NCBI RefSeq assembly: GCF_025264645.1
Contig: NZ_CP073696.1
Coordinates: 2,542,001-2,606,000, forward strand
Origin: Edaphobacter lichenicola
GTDB taxonomy: Bacteria; Acidobacteriota; Terriglobia; Terriglobales; Acidobacteriaceae
Reading direction: 5' to 3'
DNA length: 64,000 nucleotides
The translations under genes were made by a program, and so were the position numbers. Positions 1 through 8,403 of this stretch are shown piece after piece. The stretch's first letter is position 1; every line of letters begins with the position of its first letter. Under the pieces are notes generated by a model, which made no database searches, was not told where the DNA came from, and saw nothing but the letters and a program-made list of their open reading frames with translations.

Positions 1-2
1 CA

Positions 3-617
3 TCAGTCGCAACCAGTCCGCAGAATCGCACTATCAGCTTTTCTTATTCTTCCTCCGCTGGTCAGATCTCGGGATCCACCTCGTCTGCAACGCTCAATAC
101 CAGTGGCGCCCCAGTTGGGCCAATTACTGTGACATGCAATGCCGTCGACGATCTCGGCAAACAGGCCACCGCGACCACCACGATCACCATCACGACTCCT
201 CCGCCGCCCCCCCCGCCGCCCGTACGCCCGCTCTGCAGCGTCTCCTTCGAGCGCGATCAGAAGCGTCCGGTCCGCGTTGACAACGAAGCTAAGGGTTGCC
301 TCGACGAAATTGCCCTCACACTGAACCGCGACACCACTTCCAGGCTGGTCATAGTCGGTAGACACTCTGCCGACGAATCCCCTGATGCCGCGGCCCAGCG
401 CGACCTCAACGTCGAGCAGTACCTGACTGACGAGAAAGGCATCGACCCTTCCCGCATCGACATGCGCACCAGCGGTGAACCTGGCCGGATCCTCGACAGC
501 ACCTTGGTTCCCGCCGGGGCGAGCTTCATTCCGGGAGATACCACAACCTTTGATTCGAATTCGGTAAAACGGCAGGGCCAGCCATACGCAAAGCCGAAGG
601 TCAACAAAGTTCACTAG
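3..617 (+). CDS. Exported Ig/PKD-like protein with OmpA-like C-terminus (5' end outside window)
   Basis: The frame is open from the left edge, so the start lies outside the window; only about 204 residues are visible. The first third (Ser/Thr-rich, ending near TVTCNAVDDLG) looks like the last strands of an Ig/PKD-type beta-sandwich. A run of eight prolines then acts as a linker. The rest resembles an OmpA/MotB-like peptidoglycan-associated domain: strand CSVSFERD, helix LDEIALTLNRD, strand RLVIVGRHS, helix AAQRDLNVEQYLTDEKGI, then DPSRIDMRTSGEP. Such proteins normally sit in the outer membrane or periplasm and touch the cell wall. A strong hairpin terminator follows the stop. The family is fairly clear; the function is not known. 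Confidence 0.75.
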   Translation, partial: SVATSPQNRTISFSYSSSAGQISGSTSSATLNTSGAPVGPITVTCNAVDDLGKQATATTTITITTPPPPPPPPVRPLCSVSFERDQKRPVRVDNEAKGCLDEIALTLNRDTTSRLVIVGRHSADESPDAAAQRDLNVEQYLTDEKGIDPSRIDMRTSGEPGRILDSTLVPAGASFIPGDTTTFDSNSVKRQGQPYAKPKVNKVH

Positions 618-651
618 CCGCAGCAAACCTGATCGACGTTGCAGCACTCAC

Positions 652-677
652 GAAGGGAAGCCATCTGGCTTCCCTTC
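652..677 (+). terminator. Hairpin terminator after the OmpA-like gene
   Basis: A perfect 12-bp stem (GAAGGGAAGCCA / TGGCTTCCCTTC) with a 2-nt centre starts 35 bases after the stop codon and is followed by an AT-rich stretch (AATTTAATTC). The shape fits an intrinsic terminator, though the T-run is imperfect. Confidence 0.6.
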
Positions 678-887
678 CAATTTAATTCTCTCAACACTTG
701 GCTAACCCAATATCCCTGGACGTTCGAACAAGGGCACAGCGAATCAGCCGGATACTCTCAATCGGGCCTCAACGGCTGACATCAATATCTGCTAAACTAA
801 CTCAGTCGGTATCGTGATCCAGCAAGCTGCCCGCGAGCTTGAGCCTTACGGAGAGCACCTCTCATCGACATCTCATTGCAGCACATT

Positions 888-964
<77 letters not shown>

Positions 965-1290
965 TTTAAATCCCAAAAAAAACAGCTAGCTAGAGCCTCG
1001 CTTTTTCGCCACGGACGCAGAAAGAGACTGAAGTTCGAGCACGGCCTCGACGTTAAAGTTGATAAAGGGGCTGTGCCATGCGTGAGGTTGAGGGGATGCG
1101 CCAGACCTGCTCTTACTTGGCGTATGCTCCATCCAACGAACGAAGGGCTAAGAGCGTTCGATGCGTTGCGATCAACTGCTGCTGATTGGCCGCAGTGTGT
1201 CAATCGAGAGGACGCAACTCGACGCTCAACGGCCCAGCAAGCCATTTGATGAAGTGGAGAACTGAGGACACCTTACGTGATTGATAAATT
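965..1290. other. Intergenic DNA between two tRNA genes; no gene seen
   Basis: These 326 bases lie between tRNA-Pro and the opposite-strand tRNA-Asn. I see no convincing reading frame, repeat or terminator. The one long frame here overlaps and is antisense to the tRNA. Confidence 0.5.
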
Positions 1291-1365
<75 letters not shown>

Positions 1366-1544
1366 ACGTTATAGAACGCGAGAGGCACACGCGCCTTAAC
1401 AGTTATAACAAATACAGATAAGTGGGTCAAAGAACCGTTGCAACTGGGCTGCCCAATCACTTCATCGTCATAACGATCCGCTGAAATGAATTCGCTTTTC
1501 GTCAGCGCGAGGAATTGGCAACGCTCGGTGCTACCTAAGATTTT

Positions 1545-2360
1545 CTACGGGTATAGGAGGACGGCGATGTTGTAAGCCGTAAATGGGGTATTCCGTGGAA
1601 GGGCGCAGGCGCCAACTACGGCTTGGTGATATTTGCCGGAGGTTAATTTGCTTTTGAGTTGGCTGGGAATTTCGTTCAAGCTGCCTGCGGTGTAGCGCAT
1701 GATGAACCAGGGTTGGCGGGAACCCGCGTAGCCAGTGGACATCGTGCAGGTTTCGCGAGCGTCTCTCGTGGTCTCTGCTATGTGAATTCCTGAGCGCGCG
1801 ATGATGTCGGCGACGGTGCGCTCTTGCTGATTGAGAGTGATTGTCTCTACTGTGCGTGCGAAGTCTTCTACTGCGAAGAGCTGATTGTCGCGGGTGACGA
1901 TGGCGATGCCGATGGAATCTACGTTGGGATCAAGCAGGTTGGCGCGGTGGCCGGGGGAGTGCATCCAGAGATTGTGGATGATGACGGAGGTGGGGGCCTC
2001 TCCTACGTTTTCGGTGATGAGGCTAAAGTGCGCGCCAGCATTGGCTCCGCGGGCTGCCAGTTCGGGTTCGCCGTCGAATTGGTGGGATATTTCCTGATGA
2101 TCGGCCATCTCGCGGGCGTGGACTTCGGAGGCTTCGGCGAGGACGGGGTCGAAGTGAAGTGGTGGAAGTCCTTGATTGGCGCGGTCTTCGTTCGCGGCGG
2201 CCAAAAGGTATTGCTCAGCTACGGTGAGGTTTCTTCCGGCGTCGAAGCTCTGGGCCAGCAGAGCGGAAGTCGATAGAAAGAGCAGAGTCGCGAGTGCCCA
2301 GAAGGGCAATTTCAGCAGTTGAATCAATGACTTGACGCGCGGTGTGCGGGGAGCCGGCAT
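1545..2360 (-). CDS. Secreted CAP/SCP-domain protein
   Basis: The protein has about 271 residues from the ATG at 2360. That start gives a clean export signal (basic MPAPRTPRVK, then hydrophobic FWALATLLFLSTSALLAQS). A start at 2417 would add 19 residues that look like translated intergenic sequence. The CAP domain follows the signal: helix EQYLLAAANEDRANQGLPPL, then ASEVHAREMA, a HQFDGEPEL stretch, ENVGEAP, and the CAP-like block LWMHSPGHRANLLDPNVDSIGIA. CAP proteins are typically extracytoplasmic with assorted binding or hydrolytic roles. The last 90 residues are less conserved. The gene stands alone. Confidence 0.8.
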   Translation of the reverse strand: MPAPRTPRVKSLIQLLKLPFWALATLLFLSTSALLAQSFDAGRNLTVAEQYLLAAANEDRANQGLPPLHFDPVLAEASEVHAREMADHQEISHQFDGEPELAARGANAGAHFSLITENVGEAPTSVIIHNLWMHSPGHRANLLDPNVDSIGIAIVTRDNQLFAVEDFARTVETITLNQQERTVADIIARSGIHIAETTRDARETCTMSTGYAGSRQPWFIMRYTAGSLNEIPSQLKSKLTSGKYHQAVVGACALPRNTPFTAYNIAVLLYP

Positions 2361-2417
2361 GAACGTGATTCTAGGTTCGGGGTGCCGGGCAAGGTAATAC
2401 AACTTTAGGGTCAACAT

Positions 2418-2721
2418 TAGATTTCCCTAATTTCTTATCGACTGTGACGGTGAAAAGTTGAGAGGACGATGCCCGAAGATTAGATTTTTGCCAGAAAAAT
2501 TTGGCGTGGCAGAACCACGTTTTTGCAGGGGTTTTTGGCTTTCTGCCGTGTTTTTTGATGGTGAAATCGTGGTGAATTTGTGGTGAGTTGCGTGGTAAAC
2601 GTGGTGCTTTGCAGCGCACTTTTTCAGCGCTGAAAAACACGCCACGTTTTGCAAGTTTATTTTCCGGAGTACCCAAAGCAAATGGATCAATTTGGGACAG
2701 TATGTCTGGCTGTCAGCCTGA
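2418..2721. repeat. CGTGGT-rich intergenic block with palindromes
   Basis: This block between the CAP gene and the glycosyltransferase has strongly biased, repeated wording. CCACGTTTTTGCA (near 2515) recurs almost exactly as CCACGTTTTGCA (near 2643), and GTGGTGA / CGTGGT units follow one another between about 2570 and 2605. TTTTTCAGCGCTGAAAAA is a perfect 18-bp palindrome at 2620-2637. Frames through it encode low-complexity His/Thr/Lys peptides. From memory, similar blocks occur between genes in other Acidobacteriaceae; I cannot check that here. It is probably a dispersed noncoding repeat rather than a gene. Confidence 0.5.
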
Positions 2722-3483
2722 CTATGTCTTGAGGTCGGGCAGGCGGCTACGGTGGCGGAGCATGAGAGCCAGGAGTTTGCGGGCGTCCCAGTAGCGGGGA
2801 ATGTAGCGCTTTGGTTCGGCGAGGGAGCGAAGGAGCCAGCCGAGGTAGTACTTGTCGGCCCACACGGGAATGTGAACCTGATCGCCGCTGAGGAAGGCGA
2901 TCGCAGCGCCGATGCAGTGGATGGCGGGGCGATAGGAGAGGTTGCGCTTGAGGTAGAGGCCGAGGCGCTCCTGGGTTCCACCACCGATGGTGACGATGAC
3001 GTGCTGGGGGCGCAGGCGGTCGAGGCATTCGATGAGAGCAGGATCGTCGATGGGGGCATTGCCGTACATGGGCGCCATGTAGATGTGGTCGTCGGGAATG
3101 GTGATTCCCTGCCCTGCGAGCCAGTCCAGATTTCGTTTGGCGCTGATGGGGTTGGCCATGATCCAGAAGGTGTTACCTGGTGTGCGAACGTCTGGTTGGA
3201 GGAGAAGCTCGCGTAGATACTCAAGGCCGGAGAGACGCTTGATGGAGGTGCCTTGCAGCCGATTCCAGATGAGTACCATGAACGCGGAGTCGGTGATGGC
3301 GAGATCCGCGTTGAGGAGTGATTCTCGGTAGTCGCGACTTCGGTCAAGGTCTTTGAGCGCTGGGGCGGCGGGGACGACGAGGAGACCACCGTTGGTTCGC
3401 ATGATGTCGATGGCTTCCTTTGCGGAGCCGTCGAAGAAGTCGATGCCGAGGATGCGGTGATGGTTGGGGGGAGTTGTCGCCAT
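2722..3483 (-). CDS. WecG/TagA/CpsF-family glycosyltransferase
   Basis: The 253-residue protein has the usual length of this family, which transfers N-acetylmannosamine-type sugars onto polyprenyl-linked intermediates in surface-polysaccharide synthesis. Visible family features are ILGIDFFDG near the start, LNADLAITDSAFMVLIWNRLQG (acceptor region), FWIMANPISAKRN, VIVTIGGGTQERLG, and IHCIGAAIAFLSGDQVHIPVWADKYYLGWLLRSLAEPKRY near the C-terminus. It has no signal peptide and is probably a peripheral inner-membrane enzyme. No other polysaccharide gene is adjacent, so the substrate is not identifiable. Confidence 0.88.
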   Translation of the reverse strand: MATTPPNHHRILGIDFFDGSAKEAIDIMRTNGGLLVVPAAPALKDLDRSRDYRESLLNADLAITDSAFMVLIWNRLQGTSIKRLSGLEYLRELLLQPDVRTPGNTFWIMANPISAKRNLDWLAGQGITIPDDHIYMAPMYGNAPIDDPALIECLDRLRPQHVIVTIGGGTQERLGLYLKRNLSYRPAIHCIGAAIAFLSGDQVHIPVWADKYYLGWLLRSLAEPKRYIPRYWDARKLLALMLRHRSRLPDLKT

Positions 3484-3647
3484 GAAGAAATCTGTTCGTC
3501 TCTTATCTTATGCGACACGCGAAGGATGAATACCCGCCAATTCTTGCGGCGTCACCTTATTACCACCTATAAGCCGACTTATCGTGAGTGATGTGGGGAA
3601 ACTTTCGGAGACTATCGTTTGCGGCCCATCCGTTGGGTTAGCAGGAC

Positions 3648-4610
3648 TTATGCCGTGAAGTAGTCTGCCTGATCGAGATCGGCGAGTAAGCCCAGTTGTG
3701 TCGGTTTCCAGCCCAGGCGATCTTGCGTCAGTTTGCTGGATGTGGGATTGTCTTTCATTACGAACTCCGCAAGAAAAGTAAACTGCTTCTTTGCTTCCTT
3801 GGGAGATTTGCTGACAGCGGGTAAATTTAAACGTCGTCCGATGAGTTCTGCGATCTGCCGGAACGGAATGCCTTCCTCAGCGACGCCGTGGTAGGTTCCT
3901 CCTGCGGGTCCATTTTCGAGGGCCAGACGGAAAAGACGAGCAGCGTCGAGCCGATGCACGGAGGGCCAACGGCTAGAACCGTCACCGGCGTAGCCTGATT
4001 CTTTCTTCTTGCGTGCAGTTGTAATGAGCATTGGTGCGAAGCCATGATCGCCGGCGCCATGCACGATGGGCGGGAGCCGTATGGCAGAGGTACGTACACC
4101 GCTCGAAGCTAACTCCTGCAAGGAGTCTTCTGTCTGGGCGCGAGGAGCCGCGAAGAAGGTGGGGTCGTAGGCTTGATCCTCGGTGGCGAGAACCCCTGGT
4201 CTCATTGCCATCGTCGCGAAAGGGGCCAGTAGGGCGCGGTCGCTTCCGGCCAGTGCCCGGCCGAGCGTCTTCAGAGCCAAGCGGTCGGTTTCGACGGCTG
4301 CCATCATGAACCTTTGAACGATGCCCGTTGGAGCGCCGCCCAGGAAAACGCCCATTCGCTTGCCGAAAGGTATGTGCGAGATCTGGTGGTAGAACGCGGT
4401 GTGAATGGCGGCGTCCGCACTGGCAGCGGAGCGGCGCAGGAGATCAAGGTTTTCGACGGAGCCCACAGTCACGCTTGCACCGGCATCGGCCAACTTCTTC
4501 TCAGAGGCCTCGGACCGTGCAAGGCCCGTTACCTGATGGCCTGCGGCAATCAGCTCTTTGACGATGGCGAATCCTATAAAGCCAGTGGCACCCGTAACGA
4601 AAACACGCAT
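3648..4610 (-). CDS. Atypical SDR-family NAD(P)-dependent epimerase/oxidoreductase
   Basis: This 320-residue Rossmann protein begins MRVFVTGATGFIG, a textbook dinucleotide-binding glycine motif. The middle (VLATEDQAYDP, PRAQTEDSLQELASSGVRTSAIRLPPIVHG) matches a subgroup of extended SDRs in which the usual Tyr-x3-Lys pair is not obvious, so the chemistry is uncertain. A good ribosome site (AGGAGAG about eight bases before the ATG) supports the start at 4610. The gene diverges from the AraC-type regulator at 4665 across 54 bp, so that regulator probably controls it. Confidence 0.85.
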   Translation of the reverse strand: MRVFVTGATGFIGFAIVKELIAAGHQVTGLARSEASEKKLADAGASVTVGSVENLDLLRRSAASADAAIHTAFYHQISHIPFGKRMGVFLGGAPTGIVQRFMMAAVETDRLALKTLGRALAGSDRALLAPFATMAMRPGVLATEDQAYDPTFFAAPRAQTEDSLQELASSGVRTSAIRLPPIVHGAGDHGFAPMLITTARKKKESGYAGDGSSRWPSVHRLDAARLFRLALENGPAGGTYHGVAEEGIPFRQIAELIGRRLNLPAVSKSPKEAKKQFTFLAEFVMKDNPTSSKLTQDRLGWKPTQLGLLADLDQADYFTA

Positions 4611-4664
4611 TTGGAAACTCTCCTAAATGGAACAATAAGAGATTTGACCCGTATACTCTATGCT

Positions 4665-5675
4665 ATGGAGTCCCTATTTCTATCGAGATCGTCCAAACTC
4701 GCCGCTGATCCGCTCTCCGATGTGCTTTCGCTGCTGAGCCCTCGCGGGTACATGTCCGGCGGGATCGATGCAGGTGGAGACTGGTCGATCCAGTTTGACG
4801 CAGATCCGTATTTCCGATGTTTTGCGGTTGTTTCGGGTCTGTGCTGGCTCTCCATGACGGGCGTTGACGAGGCTGTCTCTCTGCAAACGGGAGATTTTGT
4901 TGTGCTGCCACACGGACGTGCTTTCCGCCTCGCAAGCGATCTGGCGCTCCCCCCGGTTGACATTATGACTGTCATTACTGCACCGCTGAACGGCAATGTC
5001 CTTTGCTGGAATGGCGGCGGCTCATGCCTCGCCATCAGCGCCTTGTTTACCTTCGCCGGGGAGGATGCCGACATGCTGCTCAGTGTCTTGCCGCCTATCC
5101 TGCACATCCGCAAGGACACGGATCGATCCGCTATGGGCTGGTATCTGGAGCGCATGATGAAAGTGATTCGCGAACCGCAGCCAGGGGGTGTGCTGCTGGG
5201 CGAGCATCTCGCTCAGATGATGCTGATTGAGGTGCTGGGGCTCTACATGGGAGATGCGATGGCTGGCGGTGCTGGATGGCTTTCGGCGCTGGCAGACAAA
5301 CAGATGAGCGCCGCCCTTACTGCAATGCACGAGAACCCCGGCTACCGCTGGACGCTGCAGGAACTGGCAGAGAGGGTTGGGATGTCGCGATCCGCTTTCG
5401 CCAGCAAATTCAAGGAGAAGGTTGGGACTTCTGCGATGGAGTACCTGACACGCTGGCGAATGCGTCGTGCAGGGGACAAGTTGGTGAAGTCCAATGAGCC
5501 AGTAGCGTCCATAGCTTTATCCTTGGGCTACGAATCCGAAAGCGCGTTTGGATTCGCCTTCAAAAGGGAGATGGGATGTACGCCGCGCCAGTACAGCCAT
5601 GCCCGTATGTCCGCTTTACCAGTTTTAGTCGACAATCCGCGGAGCATACCAGTTCCGATATATCAGTCCTCATAA
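4665..5675 (+). CDS. AraC-family transcriptional regulator, cupin N-domain
   Basis: The protein has about 336 residues from the ATG at 4665. The open frame extends upstream to 4314, but that part is antisense to the SDR gene, so I reject it. The N-terminal two-thirds resembles the AraC cupin-type sensor domain (MSGGIDAGGDWSIQF, FVVLPHGRAFRLASD). The C-terminal third carries two helix-turn-helix units: ALTAMHENPGYRWTLQELAE with VGMSRSAFASKFKE, then IALSLGYESESAFGFAFKREMGCTPRQYS. It probably binds the short shared promoter and regulates the divergent SDR gene in response to a small ligand. Confidence 0.88.
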   Translation: MESLFLSRSSKLAADPLSDVLSLLSPRGYMSGGIDAGGDWSIQFDADPYFRCFAVVSGLCWLSMTGVDEAVSLQTGDFVVLPHGRAFRLASDLALPPVDIMTVITAPLNGNVLCWNGGGSCLAISALFTFAGEDADMLLSVLPPILHIRKDTDRSAMGWYLERMMKVIREPQPGGVLLGEHLAQMMLIEVLGLYMGDAMAGGAGWLSALADKQMSAALTAMHENPGYRWTLQELAERVGMSRSAFASKFKEKVGTSAMEYLTRWRMRRAGDKLVKSNEPVASIALSLGYESESAFGFAFKREMGCTPRQYSHARMSALPVLVDNPRSIPVPIYQSS

Positions 5676-5714
5676 ACGCGCATAGCTCATATAGCTCTAA
5701 GAGAGGGTCGCAGG

Positions 5715-6317
5715 ATGCAAAAAGGGTTTACGAGAAGACCGAAAGCAGAGGAGCCCGCGGCGAACCACGACAAAAACTACATTACTCCAGGCGGGATCGA
5801 ACGCCTGAAAGAGGAACGCCATTTTTTGCTCACCAAGGATCGCCCGGCCGTGGTGGAGGTAGTGGCGTGGGCTGCGGGCAATGGCGATCGCAGTGAAAAC
5901 GCAGACTATCAGTACAGCAAGCGACGACTGCGGCAGATCGATGGTCGGGTTCGCTTCCTGACGAAACGAATCGAAGCCGCAGAGGTGGTAGATCCGGAAG
6001 CTCCGAGAACGGGGCAGCGGGCGACAAGGGCGTTCTTTGGAGCCACCGTGCGCTATGCGAATGCCGCGGGGGCAGAGCGAGTGGTGAGCATCGTCGGCAC
6101 AGATGAAGTCAATCTCGACCGCAACCACATTAGTTGGGCCTCCCCCCTGGGTCGCGCATTAATGAGAGCGGCAGAGGACGATGAAGTGCTTCTTCATGCG
6201 CCAGGCGGCACTGAAACCCTGACCGTGCTGGAAGTGCGGTACGAGCGCATCTCCGTGGAACCGTTCCACGTACCACCTGAGTCCGACGTCTCGATTGGGC
6301 GTCCGGAAAGAAATTAG
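5715..6317 (+). CDS. greB: Transcription elongation factor GreB
   Basis: The 200-residue protein has the GreA/GreB layout. An N-terminal coiled coil that reaches the RNA polymerase secondary channel carries the conserved tip GNGDRSENADYQYSKRRLRQID, whose acidic residues stimulate transcript cleavage. A C-terminal globular domain follows (FFGATVRYANAAGAERVVSIVGTDEV, SPLGRALM). YSKRRLRQIDGRVRFL favours GreB over GreA. An extra N-terminal basic stretch (MQKGFTRRPKAEEPA) and a tail after VEPFHVPP make it longer than E. coli GreB. A bidirectional terminator follows. Confidence 0.92.
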   Translation: MQKGFTRRPKAEEPAANHDKNYITPGGIERLKEERHFLLTKDRPAVVEVVAWAAGNGDRSENADYQYSKRRLRQIDGRVRFLTKRIEAAEVVDPEAPRTGQRATRAFFGATVRYANAAGAERVVSIVGTDEVNLDRNHISWASPLGRALMRAAEDDEVLLHAPGGTETLTVLEVRYERISVEPFHVPPESDVSIGRPERN

Positions 6318-6428
6318 TCCTGATAAACGCGCCCGTCGCCAGTAGTTTCGGGTGCCTGGTGTAAGGGTTCGAAGCTTGGGATCCGGGTCAGGAATCGAGA
6401 ACAAGACTTTATTGATGTAGAAACAAAT

Positions 6429-6471
6429 CGGACCCGAGAGTGGATACATGCTCTCGGGTCCGGTTTTGTTT
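6429..6471 (+). terminator. Bidirectional terminator between greB and the epimerase
   Basis: A perfect 12-bp stem (CGGACCCGAGAG / CTCTCGGGTCCG) with a 10-nt loop is followed on the plus strand by GTTTTGTTT. A similar though weaker T-rich stretch follows on the minus strand. It sits between two converging genes and can end both transcripts. Confidence 0.8.
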
Positions 6472-6482
6472 GCTGTGACTGG

Positions 6483-7487
6483 CTAACGTGTGGCGGCTGC
6501 GAGGGGTTTGGCGGCGAGCATCTCTTCCTCGATCCAGGCGTAGGTCTTGGCGAGACCTTCGCGGAGTTTGATCGAGGGTGACCAGTTGAGCTTTTGCTGG
6601 ATGAGCGTGTTGTCGCTGTTGCGGCCGTTGACGCCCTTGGGGGCGTCGAGTTTGTAATTGCGCTTGAGCTTGACGCCGGCGATCTCTTCCGCGATGTCGA
6701 CGAGCTGGTTAATGGTGACGAGTTCGTCGGAGCCGAGGTTGAGTGGCTCGTGGATGTCGCTCTCTGCGATCATCTGTGTGCCCTTGGTGCAGTCGTCGAT
6801 GTACATGAAGGAGCGGGTCTGTTTGCCGTCGCCCCAGATCTCGATCTCGTGCTTGCCAGAGTGTTTGGCCTCGATGACCTTGCGGCAGACAGCGGCGGGA
6901 GCTTTTTCGCGGCCGCCGGTCCATGTGCCGAGGGGGCCGTAGACGTTGTGGTAGCGGGCGACGCGGGACTGCAGGCCGTAGTCCTCTTCAAAGTGGCGGC
7001 ACATGCGCTCGGAGAAGAGTTTCTCCCAGCCGTAGCCATCTTCGGGAAGCGCTGGGTAGGCGTCTTCTTCTTTGAGTGCGACAACGTTGGGGTTGGTCTG
7101 CTTTTCCGCGTTGTAGACGCAGGCGGAGGAGGAGTAGAAGAAGCGCTCGACGCCCTTGTCGCGTGCGGCCATGAGCATGTGGGTGTTGGTGAGGACGCTC
7201 AACATGCAGAGAGCTTTGTTGTTTTCGATGAAGCCCATGCCACCCATGTCGGCGGCGAGCTGGAAGATGACGTTGGCGCCAGCGGCTGTCTTGAGGCAGC
7301 TTTCTTTGTCCTTCAGGTCAAGCTGGAGGGTTTCGACATCCTTGGAGACCTGATACCACTCGTCGATGGGTTTGATGTCGACGGCGCGTATCACCTCGAC
7401 GCCATTGCGAAGCAGGCTCTGTACGAGATGGCCGCCGATGAATCCGCCGCCACCACAGACGACTGCTTTTTGTCCTTTGAGCTGCAT
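6483..7487 (-). CDS. GDP-mannose 3,5-epimerase-like NAD-dependent epimerase
   Basis: From the ATG at 7487 the protein has 334 residues; a longer frame to 7553 adds an unlikely leader. The NAD-binding motif is AVVCGGGGFIGGHL. Catalytic hallmarks of the GDP-mannose 3,5-epimerase group are visible: AADMGGMGFIENN, SSSACVYNAEKQ (the Ser/Cys segment), and DGYGWEKLFSERMC (Tyr-x3-Lys). TRSFMYIDDCTKGT and LNLGSDELVTINQL complete the extended-SDR fold. The plant enzymes make GDP-L-galactose; bacterial members usually serve polysaccharide synthesis, so the exact product is open. An AAAGGAG site lies upstream. Confidence 0.85.
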   Translation of the reverse strand: MQLKGQKAVVCGGGGFIGGHLVQSLLRNGVEVIRAVDIKPIDEWYQVSKDVETLQLDLKDKESCLKTAAGANVIFQLAADMGGMGFIENNKALCMLSVLTNTHMLMAARDKGVERFFYSSSACVYNAEKQTNPNVVALKEEDAYPALPEDGYGWEKLFSERMCRHFEEDYGLQSRVARYHNVYGPLGTWTGGREKAPAAVCRKVIEAKHSGKHEIEIWGDGKQTRSFMYIDDCTKGTQMIAESDIHEPLNLGSDELVTINQLVDIAEEIAGVKLKRNYKLDAPKGVNGRNSDNTLIQQKLNWSPSIKLREGLAKTYAWIEEEMLAAKPLAAATR

Positions 7488-7715
7488 TCGAGGGAGGGCT
7501 CCTTTGGGTCTCTGACTATGTAATTTATTGCACTGGTTGGAGTTATCCAACATACGTCCGGCGAGTCCAGTCTGCCTGTCTTAAGTATAGCTGGCAGGGG
7601 GTTCCGGGGAAATGCACCATTTGGGACATGCGGTTTCGCAACTCGAGAACACCAAAGTTGGCTGGTGTGCGATTTAGATCGCTGCTTGCCTTTGCGAACG
7701 GAAGCGGAGAACGAT

Positions 7716-8201
7716 CTAGCGACTGGCTCGGTAGTTCGGGGAGACCTCTTGCAGGAGCCAAAAGAGAAAAGCCGTGGACAATCCGAAGAGCAGCCAGCCA
7801 TCGAGCGCTTCGATGGTTCCTATCAGCCGCCAATGATCTTCCAGAAACACACTTTGATGTCCGTAGGTTGTCATCGCACCTAAGGAGTAAAGCATTGCGA
7901 TTTTGAGGTTCGGCAGAGCACCGATGAAACAGTAGGCGATGGCCCAGATGGATGCTTCGATTCCGTGCAGGACTGTTGCCAGAAGCGTCATGACGCCGAT
8001 CATGAGCGCGGACTCAACAGTTACGCGGCGGGGTTCTTTCTTATTGTGATGAATCAGGATGGCCTTGCGGCTTAAGAAGCCGAGGCCCAGGACGTGGAAG
8101 ATTACGGTGACTACGATCAAGGGAATGCCCCACATCCAATCGATGCCCCACGGAGCATGGTCTTCGATGAGAACGCTGAGAGCGGCAAAAGCGATGCTCA
8201 T
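7716..8201 (-). CDS. Small ion-channel-like integral membrane protein
   Basis: The 161-residue protein has about four hydrophobic segments (near 20-42, 65-90, 98-112, 133-152). Between the last two lies LKIAMLYSLGAMTTYGHQSVFLEDHW. TTYGH resembles a potassium-channel selectivity filter (T-x-G-Y/F-G), placed just before a final membrane helix as in two-TM pore modules. The match is partial, so potassium selectivity is inference. The start is secure: AAGGAGG lies seven bases before the ATG. No regulatory domain is attached. Confidence 0.65.
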   Translation of the reverse strand: MSIAFAALSVLIEDHAPWGIDWMWGIPLIVVTVIFHVLGLGFLSRKAILIHHNKKEPRRVTVESALMIGVMTLLATVLHGIEASIWAIAYCFIGALPNLKIAMLYSLGAMTTYGHQSVFLEDHWRLIGTIEALDGWLLFGLSTAFLFWLLQEVSPNYRASR

Positions 8202-8403
8202 CCAGACCCTCCTTCTTTGGCTGCCTGTGATCGAGAACGTGATGAATTACCAACCATACCTTCGCGCATTGGGACGTGGAACTCGCAGAAGTACTAGGGG
8301 TGGTTCGAAAAATGAAGGTACGGGCTGCGGCGGCGGATGATTTCGTCGTCGCTGGCATCGTCATTGCTTACGAGGGATTGTTTTTTATTCGTATCGAATA
8401 TAG

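Noticed and set aside
2427..3518. A 363-residue minus-strand frame over the glycosyltransferase gene
   Set aside because: Low-complexity Ser/Thr/Pro translation of the wrong frame; the overlapping WecG/TagA protein is clearly the real one.
4314..4664. Upstream extension of the AraC-type regulator frame
   Set aside because: It is antisense to the 5' part of the SDR gene, and the ATG at 4665 gives a normal family N-terminus and a clean divergent promoter.
6594..7523. A 309-residue plus-strand frame
   Set aside because: Antisense shadow of the GDP-mannose-epimerase-like gene, with no motifs; typical of GC-rich DNA.
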